Positions 34,842 through 45,006 are shown, numbered from the stretch's first letter. The stretch is 64,000 nt of DNA from Pseudomonas nitroreducens TX1 (GCF_000313755.1 NZ_AMZB01000123.1:62001-126000); one strand, 5' to 3'. The notes: a model not told the origin generated them from the letters alone. Numbers and translations are program-made.

Positions 34842-35014
34842 GTTTCGAGTCCTTCTCCGATTTCCTCGCCATGGGCCACCATGGCCCTTACGTGTGGTCC
34901 GCCTACGCCATCTGCCTGGCGGTCCTGGCGATCAACGTCGTCTCGCCGATCGTGGCGCGCCGGCGTTACCTGCAAGAAGAGGCGCGTCGTCTGCGCCGGG
35001 AGGCCAGCAAGTGA
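34838..35014 (+). CDS. ccmD: Heme exporter small subunit CcmD
   Basis: This 58-residue protein has one transmembrane helix ([20 protein letters not shown]) followed by a basic tail ([16 protein letters not shown]). CcmD stabilises CcmABC-CcmE for holo-CcmE release. Overlaps of 4 bp with both ccmC and ccmE show translational coupling. Recognised mainly by position and topology, both fully typical. Confidence 0.94.
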   Translation: MSFESFSDFLAMGHHGPYVWSAYAICLAVLAINVVSPIVARRRYLQEEARRLRREASK

Positions 35015-35496
35015 ATCCGGTCCGCAAGAAGCGTCTGTACATCGTCCTCGCCATCGTCGCCGGCGTGGGCGTCGCCGTCAGCCTGGCGCTGTCGGCCCTG
35101 CAGGAAAACATCAACCTGTTCTATACCCCGACCCAGATCGCCAATGGCGAGGCGCCGCACGACACGCGCATCCGCGCCGGCGGCATGGTGGAGAAGGGCT
35201 CGCTCAAGCGTTCGGCGGACTCGCTGGACGTGGAATTCGTGGTCACCGACTTCGCCAAGGAGGTCACGGTGAAGTACCGCGGCATCCTGCCGGACCTGTT
35301 CCGCGAAGGGCAGGGTATCGTCGCCCTGGGCAAGATCGACGAGAGCGGCGTGCTGACCGCCGACGAAGTGCTGGCCAAGCACGACGAGAAGTACATGCCG
35401 CCGGAAGTCACCAAGGCGCTCAAGGACAGCGGCAAGCTGGAACACTACGAAGCCAGCCAGAGCGGCAATGCCGCGCCACAGCAGGGGAGCAACTGA
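35011..35496 (+). CDS. ccmE: Heme chaperone CcmE
   Basis: This 161-residue protein has an N-terminal membrane anchor (residues about 8-30) and a periplasmic OB-fold domain. The heme-binding His124 and Tyr128 lie in [13 protein letters not shown]. Heme is bound covalently to the His and passed to apocytochrome via CcmF. GTG start overlapping the ccmD stop. Confidence 0.96.
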   Translation: MNPVRKKRLYIVLAIVAGVGVAVSLALSALQENINLFYTPTQIANGEAPHDTRIRAGGMVEKGSLKRSADSLDVEFVVTDFAKEVTVKYRGILPDLFREGQGIVALGKIDESGVLTADEVLAKHDEKYMPPEVTKALKDSGKLEHYEASQSGNAAPQQGSN

Positions 35497-35497
35497 C

Positions 35498-37471
35498 ATG
35501 GTTCCCGAACTCGGCCACCTCTCGCTGATCCTTGCGCTGTGCATGGCGCTGGTGATGTCGTTCTTCCCGCTGGTCGGCGCCTGGCGCGGCGATCGCCAGT
35601 GGATGAGCCTGGCGCGCCCGGCAGCCTGGGGGCAGTTCGCCTTCCTGCTGTTCTCTTTCGGCTGCCTGACCTGGGCCTTCCTCCACGATGACTTCTCGGT
35701 GGCCTACGTCGCCAGCAACTCCAACAGCGCGCTGCCGTGGTTCTACAAGTTCAGCGCGGTGTGGGGCGCCCACGAAGGCTCGCTGCTGCTCTGGGCGCTG
35801 ATTCTTGGCGGCTGGACTTTCGCCGTCTCGGTGTTCTCCCGGCAGTTGCCGGAAGCGATGCTGGCCCGCGTGCTGGCCGTGATGGGCATGATCAGCACCG
35901 GTTTCCTGCTGTTCCTGATCATCACCTCCAACCCCTTCAGCCGCCTGCTGCCGCAGGTGCCGGCGGACGGCAACGACCTGAACCCTCTGTTGCAGGACCC
36001 GGGCCTGATCTTCCACCCGCCGATGCTCTACATGGGCTACGTGGGCTTCTCGGTGGCCTTCGCCTTTGCCATCGCCGCGCTGCTCGGTGGCCGCCTCGAC
36101 GCGGCCTGGGCGCGTTGGTCGCGCCCGTGGACGCTGGTGGCCTGGACCTTCCTCGGAGTCGGCATCGTGCTCGGCTCCTGGTGGGCCTACTACGAACTGG
36201 GCTGGGGCGGGTGGTGGTTCTGGGACCCGGTGGAAAACGCTTCCTTCATGCCCTGGCTGGTGGGCACGGCCCTGATTCACTCGCTGGCGGTGACCGAAAA
36301 GCGCGGCGTGTTCAAGAGCTGGACCGTGCTGCTGGCCATTGCGGCCTTCTCGCTGAGCCTGCTGGGTACCTTCCTGGTTCGTTCCGGCGTGCTGACCTCG
36401 GTGCACGCCTTCGCCTCGGACCCCGAGCGCGGCGTGTTCATCCTCGCCTTCCTGCTGGTGGTGGTCGGTGGCTCATTGACGCTGTTCGCCCTGCGCGCGC
36501 CGGTGGTCAAGAGCCAGGTCGGCTTCGCCCTGTGGTCCCGCGAGACCCTGCTGTTGCTGAACAACCTGATCCTGGTGGTCACCGCTTCGATGATCCTGCT
36601 GGGCACGCTCTACCCGCTGGTGCTCGATGCCATCAGCGGCGCCAAGCTGTCGGTCGGCCCGCCGTACTTCAACGCGCTGTTCGTGCCGTTGATCGCCATC
36701 CTCATGCTGGCCCTGGCTGTCGGTGTGCTGGTGCGCTGGAAGGACACCCCGACGCGCTGGCTGCGCAACATGCTCACCCCGGTGCTGATCGGCACCGTGG
36801 TGCTGGGCGGCCTCGGCAGCTTCCTGTATGGCGAGCTGCACTGGGAAGTGCTGACCGTGTTCATGCTGGCCGCCTGGGTGGTGCTCGCCGGTGTGCGTGA
36901 CTTCTTCGACAAGGTCCGCCACAAGGGCGTGATCGCCGGTGCCGCGGGTCTCAACCGCAGCTACTGGGGCATGCAGCTGGCGCACTTCGGTATCGCCATC
37001 TGCGCCATCGGCGTGGTGCTTACCAGCCAGTTCAGCGCCCAGCGCGACCTGCGCATGGCGCCGGGCGAGTCGGTGGAGCTGGCCGGTTACCAGTTCCGCT
37101 TCGAGGGTACCCATCACTTCGAAGGGCCGAACTTCACCTCCGACAAGGGTACTGTCCTCGTGACCCGCAACGGTTCCGAAGTCGCCACGCTGCACCCGGA
37201 GAAGCGTCTGTACAGCGTGCAGAACTCAATGATGACCGAGGCCGGCATCCACGGCAGCCTGACCCGCGACCTCTACGTCGCCCTGGGTGAGCCGCTGGAC
37301 AACGGCGCCTGGGCCGTGCGCGTGCACATCAAGCCCTTTGTGCGCTTCATCTGGCTCGGCGGCCTGCTGATGGCCCTGGGCGGCGTGCTGGCGGCACTCG
37401 ACCGTCGCTACCGGCTGAAAGTGAAAACGCGTGTACGCGAGGCCCTCGGCCTCGCCGGACAGGGAGCCTGA
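35498..37471 (+). CDS. ccmF: Cytochrome c heme lyase subunit CcmF
   Basis: This 657-residue protein has about 15 membrane segments, the WWD domain (WGGWWFWDPVENASFMPW, near residue 236) and conserved His residues for heme b and transferred heme. CcmF with CcmH/I attaches heme to CXXCH motifs of apocytochromes c in the periplasm. One base separates it from ccmE. Confidence 0.97.
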   Translation: MVPELGHLSLILALCMALVMSFFPLVGAWRGDRQWMSLARPAAWGQFAFLLFSFGCLTWAFLHDDFSVAYVASNSNSALPWFYKFSAVWGAHEGSLLLWALILGGWTFAVSVFSRQLPEAMLARVLAVMGMISTGFLLFLIITSNPFSRLLPQVPADGNDLNPLLQDPGLIFHPPMLYMGYVGFSVAFAFAIAALLGGRLDAAWARWSRPWTLVAWTFLGVGIVLGSWWAYYELGWGGWWFWDPVENASFMPWLVGTALIHSLAVTEKRGVFKSWTVLLAIAAFSLSLLGTFLVRSGVLTSVHAFASDPERGVFILAFLLVVVGGSLTLFALRAPVVKSQVGFALWSRETLLLLNNLILVVTASMILLGTLYPLVLDAISGAKLSVGPPYFNALFVPLIAILMLALAVGVLVRWKDTPTRWLRNMLTPVLIGTVVLGGLGSFLYGELHWEVLTVFMLAAWVVLAGVRDFFDKVRHKGVIAGAAGLNRSYWGMQLAHFGIAICAIGVVLTSQFSAQRDLRMAPGESVELAGYQFRFEGTHHFEGPNFTSDKGTVLVTRNGSEVATLHPEKRLYSVQNSMMTEAGIHGSLTRDLYVALGEPLDNGAWAVRVHIKPFVRFIWLGGLLMALGGVLAALDRRYRLKVKTRVREALGLAGQGA

Positions 37472-37473
37472 GT

Positions 37474-38016
37474 GTGAAGCGTGCGATCCTGCTGTTGCCC
37501 CTGGCGATCTTCCTGGTCGTCGCGGTATTCCTCTTCCGTGGCCTCTGGCTGGACCCCAGCGAGCTGCCCTCGGCGCTGATCGGCAAGCCGTTCCCGGCGT
37601 TCTCCCTGCCCAGCGTCACCGAACCGGGCAAGACCTACACCGAGGCCGATATCAAGGGCAAGCCGGCGCTGGTCAACGTCTGGGGTACCTGGTGCCCGAC
37701 CTGCCGCTTCGAGCACCCGGTGCTCACCGACCTCGCCGCCAAGGGCGTGGTGATCTACGGCATCAACTACAAGGACGATGGCGCCGCCGCGCAGAAGTGG
37801 CTCAAGGAGCTGCACAACCCCTACCTGCTGAACATCGCCGATGCGCAGGGCACCCTGGGCCTGGACCTGGGGGTCTATGGCGCGCCGGAGACCTACATCA
37901 TCGACAAGGACGGCATCATTCGGCACAAGCTGGTCGGGGCCGTCGACGAGAAGGTCTGGCGCGAACAACTGGCGCCGATCTACCAGGGCCTGGTCGACGA
38001 AGCGGAGGGCAAATGA
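37474..38016 (+). CDS. ccmG: Thiol:disulfide oxidoreductase CcmG (DsbE)
   Basis: This 180-residue membrane-anchored thioredoxin-fold protein has the active site WCPTC (Cys74, Cys77) and the GVYGAPETYIID cis-Pro loop. It keeps apocytochrome cysteines reduced for heme attachment. GTG start two bases after the ccmF stop; overlap of 4 bp with ccmH. Confidence 0.96.
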   Translation: MKRAILLLPLAIFLVVAVFLFRGLWLDPSELPSALIGKPFPAFSLPSVTEPGKTYTEADIKGKPALVNVWGTWCPTCRFEHPVLTDLAAKGVVIYGINYKDDGAAAQKWLKELHNPYLLNIADAQGTLGLDLGVYGAPETYIIDKDGIIRHKLVGAVDEKVWREQLAPIYQGLVDEAEGK

Positions 38017-38483
38017 AGCGCCTGCTTGCCGCCGCCGCGCTCGGGCTGTGCCTGACCGGCATCGCCCACGCCGCCATCGACACCTACGAGTTCGCCAATG
38101 AAGCCGAGCGTGAGCGCTTCCGCGACCTGACCACCGAGCTGCGTTGCCCCAAGTGCCAGAACCAGGACATCGCCGACTCCAACGCGCCGATCGCCGCCGA
38201 CCTGCGCAAGCAGATCTACACCCAGATGGCGGCCGGCAAGAGCAACCAGCAGATCGTCGACTACATGGTCGACCGCTATGGCGAGTTCGTGCGCTACAAG
38301 CCCGAAGTCAGCGAGCGCACCTGGCTGCTCTGGTTCGGCCCCGCCGCGTTGCTGGGCCTGGGCGTGATCGTCATTGGCACCATCGTTGTGCGCCGCCGTC
38401 GCCCGGCAGCCGCCACTTCCACCACGCTGTCCGCCGAGGAGCAGGCGCGTCTCGACCAATTGCTGGATAACCAAGACAAATGA
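38013..38483 (+). CDS. ccmH: Cytochrome c maturation protein CcmH (CycL)
   Basis: This 156-residue protein has a signal peptide ending at AHAA, the redox motif LRCPKCQNQ (Cys45, Cys48), and a C-terminal membrane anchor ([20 protein letters not shown]). It takes part in the thioredox pathway and forms the heme lyase with CcmF and CcmI. As in most Pseudomonas, CcmH and CcmI are separate proteins, unlike the fused E. coli CcmH. Confidence 0.96.
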   Translation: MKRLLAAAALGLCLTGIAHAAIDTYEFANEAERERFRDLTTELRCPKCQNQDIADSNAPIAADLRKQIYTQMAAGKSNQQIVDYMVDRYGEFVRYKPEVSERTWLLWFGPAALLGLGVIVIGTIVVRRRRPAAATSTTLSAEEQARLDQLLDNQDK

Positions 38484-39691
38484 TCGATTTCTGGCTCGCT
38501 GCCGGCCTGCTGTTGCTGGTGGCCCTGGCATTCCTCCTCGTCCCTCTGCTGCGCGGCCGCAAGGCCCAGGCCGAGGAAGACCGCACCGCCCTCAACGTCG
38601 CCCTGTACCAGGAGCGCCTGGCCGAGCTGGCCACCCAGCGTGACGCCGGCACCCTGGACGCGGCTCAGTTCGAAGCCGGCCGCGCCGAAGCGGCCCGCGA
38701 GCTGCTGTCCGATACCGAGGGTGCCAGCGAAGACCGCCGGTCCCGTCTCGGCCGTGCGGCGCCGATGATCGTGGCGCTGGTCCTGCCGTTCCTCGCCCTG
38801 GGCCTGTACCTGCACTGGGGCGCCAGCGACAAGGTCGCCCTGGCGCGCGAGTTCGCCACCGCGCCGCACTCCATGGAAGAAATGACCACGCGCCTGGAGC
38901 GTGCCGTGCAGGCGCAGCCGGATTCCGCCGAAGGCTGGTATTTCCTCGGCCGCACCTACATGACCCAGAACCGCGCCGCCGATGCCGCCAAGGCCTTCGA
39001 GCAGGCCGCGCGCCTGTCCGGCCGCCAGCCGGAAGTGCTCGGCCAGTGGGCCCAGGCGTTGTATTTCGCCGGTGACAAGGCGCTGACTCCGGAAGTGCTC
39101 GGGCTGGCCGATGAAGCGCTGAAGAAGGACCCGCAAGAAGTCACCACGCTGGGCCTGCTCGGCATCGCCGCTTTCGAGGACGAGAAGTACGCCGACGCCA
39201 TCGACTACTGGGGCCGCCTGGTCGCCGTGCTGCCGCAGGACGACCCGTCCCGCGAAGCCATTGCCGGTGGCATCGAGCGCGCCCGCCAGAAAATGGTCGA
39301 GAAAGGCCAGACTCCGCCGCAAGCACCCGCCGTCGCGCAGGCGGCTGGCGTGACCCTGAAGGTGAAGGTCGACCTGACTGCCGCCGTGAAGGGCCAGGTC
39401 AAGCCGGATGACAGCGTGTTCGTCTTCGCCCGCGCCGTCAGCGGTCCGCCGATGCCGCTGGCAGTGAAGCGCCTGAAGGTCTCCGACTTGCCCAGCGAGG
39501 TTTCGCTCAGCGATGCCGACGCGATGATGCCGCAGCTCAAGCTGTCGCAGCATCCGCAGGTGCAACTCGTCGCCCGGATCTCCCGTGCCGGCAATGCCAT
39601 CACCGGCGAATGGATCGGACGCAGCGAAGCGTTGTCTACTGCCAACGCGGGCGAACAGAGCGTGACCATCGACAGCCCGGACCAGAAGTAA
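38480..39691 (+). CDS. ccmI: Apocytochrome c chaperone CcmI (CycH)
   Basis: This 403-residue protein has two N-terminal membrane spans separated by a cytoplasmic leucine-zipper-like loop ([15 protein letters not shown]). A periplasmic TPR region ([21 protein letters not shown] onward) and a C-terminal beta-rich domain follow. It binds the C-terminus of apocytochromes and delivers them to CcmF-CcmH. Last gene of the ccm set; overlap of 4 bp with ccmH. Confidence 0.95.
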   Translation: MIDFWLAAGLLLLVALAFLLVPLLRGRKAQAEEDRTALNVALYQERLAELATQRDAGTLDAAQFEAGRAEAARELLSDTEGASEDRRSRLGRAAPMIVALVLPFLALGLYLHWGASDKVALAREFATAPHSMEEMTTRLERAVQAQPDSAEGWYFLGRTYMTQNRAADAAKAFEQAARLSGRQPEVLGQWAQALYFAGDKALTPEVLGLADEALKKDPQEVTTLGLLGIAAFEDEKYADAIDYWGRLVAVLPQDDPSREAIAGGIERARQKMVEKGQTPPQAPAVAQAAGVTLKVKVDLTAAVKGQVKPDDSVFVFARAVSGPPMPLAVKRLKVSDLPSEVSLSDADAMMPQLKLSQHPQVQLVARISRAGNAITGEWIGRSEALSTANAGEQSVTIDSPDQK

Positions 39692-39715
39692 GACGAACAA
39701 GAGAGGGTTGAGCGA

Positions 39716-40120
39716 ATGAAGGGCAGAGTATTGGCGCTGGGCGCCATGCTGGTTTTGGGTGGTTGCGTGGTGCAGCCGCAGCAGCCGGAGCAACCGCCCG
39801 AGCATACGCCACCGCCTTCGCAGCCGAGCAAGCCGATCCCGCCGGCCAAGACCTCAAGTTCGCCGATCACCCCGCAGCCCGGCGCTGCGCCGGCGGCCAA
39901 GCGCCCGACCCAGTTCGCCCCGCCGCCCGGCGGCAAGGGCCGCTGGGATGCCAGCCTGGGCGTCTATGTGATCCAGGGCCAGAAGAACCTCTTCTACCGC
40001 CAGCGCACCTACTACCACTGGGACAACGGCTGGTACTGGGGCGTCGGCCCGCAGGGTCCCTGGACCGAGACCGACAGCAGCGGCGTGCCGCCGGGGCTGA
40101 CGCGTAAATACGCGCAGTAA
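39716..40120 (+). CDS. Small Pro-rich lipoprotein of unknown function
   Basis: This 134-residue protein has a lipoprotein signal peptide (lipobox LGGC, Cys17), then about 60 residues rich in Pro, Gln and Ser. A compact aromatic C-terminal part (KNLFYRQRTYYHWDNGWYW) follows. Probably anchored to the outer membrane. It is 24 bp after ccmI and in the same direction, so it may be co-transcribed, but I know of no role in cytochrome c assembly. Confidence 0.78.
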   Translation: MKGRVLALGAMLVLGGCVVQPQQPEQPPEHTPPPSQPSKPIPPAKTSSSPITPQPGAAPAAKRPTQFAPPPGGKGRWDASLGVYVIQGQKNLFYRQRTYYHWDNGWYWGVGPQGPWTETDSSGVPPGLTRKYAQ

Positions 40121-40632
40121 CGCGCTTTCGTAGGAGCGGACCTTGTCCGCGATGACTTGGCGCCGGTCCGGCCAATCAGGAAGCGCGGGCCGGCCCATCG
40201 CGGACGGAGTTCTCGACGACGCCTCCTGCTAGCGTCGATTCCGCTCCATTCTCATGCTGGGCCCGCCTCCCTCTCCCTGAAGGGAGAGGGGACTGATCGG
40301 CGCGAACTGACATCTCCGCGCCGGTCGGCTAACTCTTTAACCACCGAAGTATGCCGAACGGTCCCTTCCCCCTTCAGGGAGAGGGCGGGGGAGAGGGGCC
40401 TCCTGAGCACAGAGATTCCATATAGCGCGTAGGGCGCATACCCCGGAGCGGGTGATCCGCCGATTACCTCGTGGCGGATAACGCTGGCGCGTTATGCGCC
40501 CTACGACTCGCAGGTCCGCGCAGTAATGAGCTTTTCGTAAAAGCGGATTCATCCGCGATGACCTGGCGCCGCTCCGTCCAACCGCGGACGGAACCCGCCC
40601 CTGCGCACCGGGATGGCAGCCCGCCTGGACGC
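40121..40632. repeat. Repeat-rich 512-bp intergenic region (several REP-like inverted repeats)
   Basis: No gene is supported here. Visible elements are a degenerate REP pair (TAGGAGCGGACC core at about 40131, partner near 40194-40210) and a perfect CCCTCTCCCT/AGGGAGAGGG hairpin at 40269-40290. A related one lies at about 40362-40400. A composite stem at 40428-40505 has perfect 13-bp outer arms (CGTAGGGCGCATA and complement) and inner 7-bp arms ATCCGCC/GGCGGAT. Another REP-like pair is at about 40530-40595. It separates convergent transcripts (lipoprotein and diguanylate cyclase), where the hairpins may also stop transcription. Confidence 0.75.
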
Positions 40633-41835
40633 TCAGTCAAACGTCCCCATCTCCATTCCCAGTTCAATCACTTCCACGCGGTTACGTCCGCTGGCCTTAG
40701 CCTTGTACAGCGCCTTGTCCGCCGCCGCGTACAGCCCTTCATAGGTGCCCGGAACGCCGGCTTCCAGGCAGGCGATGCCAAAGCTCGCGGTGAGGTAGAG
40801 CAGGCCGTCCTTCATCGGCAGCGGGGTTTCTTCCAGCAGGCGACGTACCTTCTCGGCGATCACCCGCGCCTGGGGCTGTGAAGTATCGGGCAACAGCAGC
40901 AGGAATTCCTCGCCGCCCAGGCGCGCCACGCTGTCGCCGGTGCGGGTGTAATTCCTCAGCAGGCTGGCGGTGTGGCGGATGACTTCATCGCCCAGTGGGT
41001 GGCCGTAGCGGTCGTTGATGAACTTGAAGTGATCCAGGTCCACCATGAGCAGGCTGATCGGCGCCGGCTGGCGGGCGGCCCGCGAGAGCTCCATGTCCAC
41101 CAGCTGGTCGAACTGGCGGCGGTTGAACAGCCCGGTCAGGGGGTCATGGCCGGCCAGGTATTCCAGTTGGCGGTTCTTCTCCTCCAATTCCAGCCGTTGC
41201 TGGCGGAGGTACTCGCGCTGGCGCAGGTTGCGCACATGGCCGTGCCAGAGGATGAACGACAGCACCAGGCCGATGCCGCAGATGGTCAGCCCACCCATCT
41301 GGTTCGACAGGCGCAGCTGTGGGCTGGCCTGTGTCAGCGCCATGGTCAGCTCGAAGCTGGCCAGGGCGAGGATGTAGAGGGCGATGGCCAGGCTCGGGCG
41401 CAACAGGATGAGCAGGGCGGTCGCCACCGAGGCCATGAGGAAGGGTGTGATGCTGCTGGTAACCTGCTGGTCGGCGCCGGTGATGGCGATGCCGAACCCC
41501 AGCACCAGGGCGCTGCCCAGAACGGTGAGCAGTTGCATGTACCACAGCGGTGCGCTTCGACGCGGTGTAGAGGCCAGCCAGGCCAGCAGGCCGAGGAGGG
41601 AAAAAAGTATGGCGACCACGGCGTGGACTCGGATGATATCCAGCCGCCAGCCGTCATATTCGGGGCTTGAGCCCTGGAGGTTGAGGCGAAATACCAATAT
41701 GTGGATAAGGTCGAAAGGCACCGCCAGCAGGGCGGCGAAGTACAGGCGCCGCAGGTTTTCCCGGGCAATGGGCAGCGCCAGCGCGTCGTTGACCGCGATG
41801 GCATGGTGCATTCGCTGGAGCAAGGTCCTGGCCAC
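40633..41835 (-). CDS. Membrane-bound diguanylate cyclase (GGDEF)
   Basis: This 400-residue protein has an N-terminal membrane region with about six hydrophobic segments (residues 30-205), a short coiled coil (REYLRQQRLELEEKNRQLEY) and a GGDEF domain. The active motif is GGEEF, and an RxxD inhibitory site (RTGD) lies five residues before it, so it should make c-di-GMP and be product-inhibited. A GTG start at 41835 is supported by GGAGG nine bases upstream; an ATG at 41811 is the alternative. Signal sensed is unknown. Confidence 0.92.
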   Translation of the reverse strand: MARTLLQRMHHAIAVNDALALPIARENLRRLYFAALLAVPFDLIHILVFRLNLQGSSPEYDGWRLDIIRVHAVVAILFSLLGLLAWLASTPRRSAPLWYMQLLTVLGSALVLGFGIAITGADQQVTSSITPFLMASVATALLILLRPSLAIALYILALASFELTMALTQASPQLRLSNQMGGLTICGIGLVLSFILWHGHVRNLRQREYLRQQRLELEEKNRQLEYLAGHDPLTGLFNRRQFDQLVDMELSRAARQPAPISLLMVDLDHFKFINDRYGHPLGDEVIRHTASLLRNYTRTGDSVARLGGEEFLLLLPDTSQPQARVIAEKVRRLLEETPLPMKDGLLYLTASFGIACLEAGVPGTYEGLYAAADKALYKAKASGRNRVEVIELGMEMGTFD

Positions 41836-42054
41836 GGGCTCTGGCCTCCTGCGCTAGTGCCGGCCAATAGCAGGATAGACGCAGCGCCGCTGCGCTGCGG
41901 TGCCGATTGAAATCGACGTGACTCCGCACGACATCGCAGCAGTCACAGGTCGCCACGCTGAGAACTCCGATCCAGGCGACAAATTGGCCTGGAACATTGT
42001 CGGATAAGCCCTCGACGGGCATAGTCCGCACCCGGTTAATTCAAGGACGCTGTC

Positions 42055-42768
42055 ATGAACAGAGTGAAACGACTGTCGGCGCAGCAAGGGCTCGATGCCG
42101 AACGTACGCTGCTCGATGCCACCTTCGCCGGTGAGCGCGACAGCGGCCTGCTGTTCTGGAGCCCACTGGAACAGTCCCTGGTGATGCCGCGTCGGCTGAG
42201 CCGCCTGGAGGGCTTTGTCGCCGCCGAGGCCGCCTGTGCCGGGCTAGGTTGGCCTATCGCCCTGCGTGACACTGGTGGCGAGCCGGTGCCGCAGTCCGCC
42301 GGGGTGCTCAACGTTGCACTGGTCTACGCGATCCCGCCGGGCGACAACGAGCAGACGCGCATCGAAACCGCCTACCTGCGCCTGTGCCAGCCGCTGTGCG
42401 ACTGGCTGGCTGCCCTCGACCTCGATCCGGGCCTGGGGGAAGTGGAGGGCGCTTTCTGCGATGGTCGGTACAACGTCACCCTGGACGGTCGCAAACTGGT
42501 GGGTACCGCCCAGCGCTGGCGCCGCCGGCCCAGCGACGGGCGCTACGTGGTATTGGCCCACGGCGCCATGCTGATGGAAAACCAGCGCGAGCCGATGGTC
42601 GCGGCGGTGAATGCCTTCTACGAAAACTGCAGGCTCGAAGCCCGCGTGCGCGCCAGCAGCCATGTGGCGCTGGACGAGCGCTACGAACAGCCCTGGGACC
42701 AGGTGGACGCGCTGGCCGGGCAGTTCCAGCGTCACTTGCTGGCCGAGGGCGTGGCGCTGGATGTGTGA
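42055..42768 (+). CDS. Lipoate-protein ligase-like protein (BPL/LPL family)
   Basis: This 237-residue protein has BPL/LPL catalytic features: RDTGGEPVPQSAGVLNVAL (the RRxTGGG-xxxH-like loop, but without the usual His) and DGRYNVTLDGRKLVGTAQRW, containing the Lys that contacts the acyl-adenylate. It may ligate lipoate or octanoate to E2/GcvH domains, or act in a related transfer. It lacks the LplA accessory domain. Divergent from the diguanylate cyclase with a 219-bp gap. Confidence 0.8.
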   Translation: MNRVKRLSAQQGLDAERTLLDATFAGERDSGLLFWSPLEQSLVMPRRLSRLEGFVAAEAACAGLGWPIALRDTGGEPVPQSAGVLNVALVYAIPPGDNEQTRIETAYLRLCQPLCDWLAALDLDPGLGEVEGAFCDGRYNVTLDGRKLVGTAQRWRRRPSDGRYVVLAHGAMLMENQREPMVAAVNAFYENCRLEARVRASSHVALDERYEQPWDQVDALAGQFQRHLLAEGVALDV

Positions 42769-42826
42769 GAAGAACGACGTGGGTGGATCTTCGCTTCGCC
42801 CCAAACCTTCCAAGGAGTCTTGAACG

Positions 42827-44641
42827 ATGGAACATGGGACGAATTACCTGCAGTCGGCAGCGGTCTTCCTGCTCGCGGCGGTGTTCATGGTGCCGCTGGC
42901 CAAGCGCCTGCAACTGGGCGCGGTGCTCGGCTACCTGCTCGCCGGGGTGTTCATCGGCCCTTCGCTGCTGGGGCTGATCGACAACCCCGAGAGCGTCGCC
43001 AGCCTGTCCGAGCTGGGCGTGGTGCTGCTGCTGTTCATCATTGGTCTTGAGCTATCGCCCAAGCGCCTGTGGGTAATGCGCAAGCAGGTGTTCGGCGTTG
43101 GTCTGGCGCAGGTGCTGCTCACTGGGCTTGCCATCGGCAGCGTCGCGGTCCTGGTCTTCGACATGCCGGTGAATACTTCCGTGGTGCTGGGCGGCGGACT
43201 GGCGCTGTCGTCCACCGCCTTCGGCCTGCAGATCCTCGCCGAGCGCAAGGAGCTGAACAGCCCTTACGGTCGCCTTGGCTTCGCCATCCTGCTGTTCCAG
43301 GACATTGCCGCCATCCCGCTGATCGCCATGATCCCGCTGCTGGGCGCGCGCGCCGATTCGGCAGCGCCGGGCGGTGACCTGGGACATGTCCTGGAAGTGG
43401 TCGGCAGCATTGCCGTGGTGGTGATCGGCGGGCGCTTCCTGCTGCGACCGGTATTCCGCTCGGTGGCCCGTACCGGCCAGGCTGACCTGTCCACCGCCAC
43501 CGCGCTGCTGGTGGTGGTCGGCACCGCCTGGCTGATGGAGTGGGCAGGCGTGTCGATGGGGCTGGGCGCCTTCCTCGCCGGCCTGCTGCTGGCGGACTCG
43601 GAATACCGCCACGAACTGGAAGCGCAGATCGAACCCTTCAAGGGCCTGCTGCTCGGCCTGTTCTTCATCAGCGTGGGCATGAGCGCCGACCTCGGCCTGC
43701 TCAAGAGCGAGCCGCTGGTCGTGCTTGGCCTGACCCTGCTGCTGGTGGGTATCAAGTTGCCGCTGCTGTTCCTCATCGGCCGCCTGGCCGGCGGGCTGGA
43801 CAAGGTCTCGGCGATTCGCCTGGGCGTGCTGCTGGGCGCCGGCGGCGAGTTCGCCTTCGTGGTGTTCAAGCTGGCCCTGGCGCAGGGGCTGATGGACGGC
43901 AAGCTGCATGCGCTGCTGGTGCTGTGCATCACCCTGTCCATGGCGATGACGCCGCTGCTGGTGCTGGCCCTGGCGCGCAGCATCAAGCCCAAGCCCGCTG
44001 TGCTGCGCGAGCCGCCGCCGGAATACCGCCAGTTACCGGACGACGCACCGCGCGTGGTAATCGCCGGTATGGGCCGGATGGGCCAGGTGGTCGCCCGTAT
44101 CATGCGCGCCCAGGGCGTGCCTTTCGTCGCGCTGGACACCTCGGTGGACACCATCGAACTGACCCGCAGCTACGGCAATATACCGATCTTCTATGGCGAC
44201 CCGCTGCGCCCGGAGATCCTGCGCGCCGCCCAGGTGGAGAAGGCCGAGTTCTTCGTGGTCGCCACCGACGACCCGCAGACCAACATCGAAACCGCGCGGC
44301 TGGTACGCAAGCTCTATCCGCACCTGAAGGTCATCGGCCGGGCGCGTAACCGCCAGCACGTCTACCACCTGCTGGATGCCGATGCGACGCCGGTGCGCGA
44401 GACCTTCCACTCGAGCCTGGAGATGAGCCGCCTGCTGCTGACCGGCCTCGGCCTGAACGAAGAGCAGGTCGCCGCGCGCATCCGCCGCTTCAAGCGCCAT
44501 GACGAAGCGGTGCTGATGGCCCAGTACCGCGTCTACGACGACGAGACCGCGGTGATCCAGACTGCCCGCGAGGCGCGCAAGGAACTGGAAACCCTGTTCG
44601 AGGCGGACCACCTGGAAGACCAGGGCATCGGCCACCACTGA
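42827..44641 (+). CDS. CPA2-family cation:proton antiporter with RCK domain (KefB/KefC type)
   Basis: This 604-residue protein has about 12 membrane spans (residues 1-385) with a conserved SSTAFGLQIL core. A cytoplasmic RCK/TrkA-N Rossmann domain follows, with IAGMGRMGQVVARIMRAQ and nearby acidic residues for nucleotide binding. Family members exchange K+ (or Na+) for H+ and several are gated by glutathione adducts. No ancillary kefF/kefG is next to it, so glutathione gating is uncertain. Confidence 0.9.
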   Translation: MEHGTNYLQSAAVFLLAAVFMVPLAKRLQLGAVLGYLLAGVFIGPSLLGLIDNPESVASLSELGVVLLLFIIGLELSPKRLWVMRKQVFGVGLAQVLLTGLAIGSVAVLVFDMPVNTSVVLGGGLALSSTAFGLQILAERKELNSPYGRLGFAILLFQDIAAIPLIAMIPLLGARADSAAPGGDLGHVLEVVGSIAVVVIGGRFLLRPVFRSVARTGQADLSTATALLVVVGTAWLMEWAGVSMGLGAFLAGLLLADSEYRHELEAQIEPFKGLLLGLFFISVGMSADLGLLKSEPLVVLGLTLLLVGIKLPLLFLIGRLAGGLDKVSAIRLGVLLGAGGEFAFVVFKLALAQGLMDGKLHALLVLCITLSMAMTPLLVLALARSIKPKPAVLREPPPEYRQLPDDAPRVVIAGMGRMGQVVARIMRAQGVPFVALDTSVDTIELTRSYGNIPIFYGDPLRPEILRAAQVEKAEFFVVATDDPQTNIETARLVRKLYPHLKVIGRARNRQHVYHLLDADATPVRETFHSSLEMSRLLLTGLGLNEEQVAARIRRFKRHDEAVLMAQYRVYDDETAVIQTAREARKELETLFEADHLEDQGIGHH

Positions 44642-44739
44642 CGGGTGGCGTTGTTTCGGCAGGTGAGCAGGCATGCGAGCGCGGCAGGGACGGCGCGCTC
44701 GGTGTCGGCAACCGGATCGGATCGTAATCGAGGTGGGTA

Positions 44740-45006
44740 TCAGGCCGTTTTGGCGAGAATCGCTTCGTTCGCCGCGCCCACCAGTACCGGCCGGGCCATC
44801 TGATGCTTCACCGCCGGCCGCGGCTGGCGGCTGACCGATGGACGACGGTCGGGGATGACCACGGCCGACCCCGGCGAGCGCAGGGTCAGCACCGCGATGA
44901 CGCTGACCACCACCACGGTGGCGAGCACGATGCTGGCCAGGGCGACGTACAACAGCAGCTCTACCAGGGAGCCGACGAGCAGCAGGAAATCGAGAATGAC
45001 TTGCAT
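44740..45006 (-). CDS. Small single-pass membrane protein, unknown function
   Basis: This 88-residue protein is dominated by a long hydrophobic segment (residues 3-45, LDFLLLVGSLVELLLYVALA onward) followed by a basic tail (RRPSVSRQPRPAVKHQ). The ATG at 45006 has an AGAGG ribosome-binding site. I recognise no family. Codon bias resembles its neighbours, supporting it as a real gene. The 247-bp gap upstream holds no other clear feature. Confidence 0.55.
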   Translation of the reverse strand: MQVILDFLLLVGSLVELLLYVALASIVLATVVVVSVIAVLTLRSPGSAVVIPDRRPSVSRQPRPAVKHQMARPVLVGAANEAILAKTA

